Of a stretch of 14,571 nt of DNA, positions 14,197 through 14,571 are shown piece by piece (within the stretch, counting starts at the first letter, position 1; each line of letters begins with the position of its first letter). The DNA comes from CBFHWY01 sp965659675 (lineage in GTDB: Bacteria > Bacteroidota > Bacteroidia > Flavobacteriales_G > Salibacteraceae). The stretch is taken from the NCBI GenBank assembly GCA_965659675.1, contig CBFHWY010000067.1, forward strand, positions 1 to 14,571. The letters are read 5' to 3'. The translations under genes and the position numbers were made by a program. A model generated the notes under the pieces. It did no database searches. It had not been told where the DNA came from and saw only the letters and a list, made by a program, of their open reading frames with translations.

Positions 14197-14571
14197 TTAA
14201 TCGTTCTGGAACCAAAAAAAAACTGATAATCCTTCACAAAGTGCCAACAGTAAAACAACATAGCCAGTTACAAAATACCTTGGCTCCTGACTTGTCCCAT
14301 ATAGAACCAGAGTCATTATAAGCCCAATTAGATATAGCAATATCAAACGACCATGTAGGGAGTGGCGAAATTTGATGCTTAAAAAAATAAAGCCTATAAC
14401 AACTACAACATAGTACCAAAGCGCTGCTACTCCTTTAACGGTCTTGTACAAAAAGCTGGTTTTTAGGTGATCGGGAACGGGTAACTGCGGGCTGCCGGAA
14501 GAAAACACTAAACGAATGAATGCATTCCAATGTGAGCCAAAGTAATATCGTGTTGGGTTTTCATCTAGCAG
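14197..14571 (-). CDS. C-terminal part of a polytopic membrane protein, partial at right edge
   Basis: The frame is open to the last base of the window, giving 124 residues of a C-terminal fragment; a GTG at 14508 is an internal codon, not a convincing start. Seen: an outer loop with NPTRYYFGSHW and SGSPQLPVPDHL; then three hydrophobic helices, about ALWYYVVVVIGFIFLSI, LILLYLIGLIMTLVLYG and FVTGYVVLLLALCEGLSVFF; and SQEPRYF between the last two. E-x-R-Y followed by a terminal helix is common in GT39/GT83-type membrane glycosyltransferases (the PMT/ArnT superfamily) acting on undecaprenyl-phosphate sugars. That would suit the ArnC/GtrB-like and flippase genes downstream. The identification rests on a weak pattern, and other membrane proteins such as a flippase or polymerase are possible. 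Confidence 0.55.
   Translation of the reverse strand: MLDENPTRYYFGSHWNAFIRLVFSSGSPQLPVPDHLKTSFLYKTVKGVAALWYYVVVVIGFIFLSIKFRHSLHGRLILLYLIGLIMTLVLYGTSQEPRYFVTGYVVLLLALCEGLSVFFWFQND

Overview
The window looks like a surface-polysaccharide (O-antigen, capsule or exopolysaccharide) locus from a member of the Bacteroidota, possibly a marine Cytophagia or Flavobacteriia-type organism. This is inferred from the AT-rich composition (about 40% GC by eye), very compact operons with 4-base start/stop overlaps, little sign of Shine-Dalgarno sequences, and the mix of families. I found no rRNA, tRNA or CRISPR array.

Plus strand, 1-6625: seven tightly packed genes. In order they are an SGNH-hydrolase-like protein (its 5' end may lie at or beyond the window edge), a GT4 glycosyltransferase, a second GT4-like enzyme carried as two separate reading frames (N-terminal and C-terminal GT-B halves meeting at a TTGA overlap), a non-hydrolysing UDP-sugar 2-epimerase (WecB/WbpI family), an unrecognised protein with cupin-like histidine motifs, and a further GT-B glycosyltransferase.

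Junction, 6626-7081: 456 bases without an intact gene. They hold a broken IS3-family orfA relic with one frameshift, an 11-bp perfect inverted repeat just upstream of it, a short direct repeat, and a terminator-like hairpin between the two convergent operons.

Minus strand, 14571-7082 (transcribed right to left): the C-terminal end of a polytopic membrane protein cut by the right edge, then nine genes. The first three are a Gfo/Idh/MocA dehydrogenase, a left-handed beta-helix acetyltransferase and a DegT-family aminotransferase, matching WbpB-WbpD-WbpE for UDP-2,3-diacetamido-glucuronic acid. Next are a membrane-anchored GT2 of the ArnC/GtrB type, a PAPS-type sulfotransferase, two overlapping four-helix SMR-like proteins resembling the ArnE/ArnF flippase pair, an extended SDR sugar-nucleotide enzyme, and a second DegT-family aminotransferase.

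How they may work together (inference): the WbpB/D/E set would make a diacetamido-uronic acid nucleotide, and the plus-strand 2-epimerase could convert it or supply ManNAc. The glycosyltransferases would assemble the repeat unit. The SDR, second aminotransferase, ArnC/GtrB-like GT2, paired small flippase and possibly the truncated membrane protein resemble a lipid-linked amino-sugar modification route, here with a sulfotransferase gene embedded in it.
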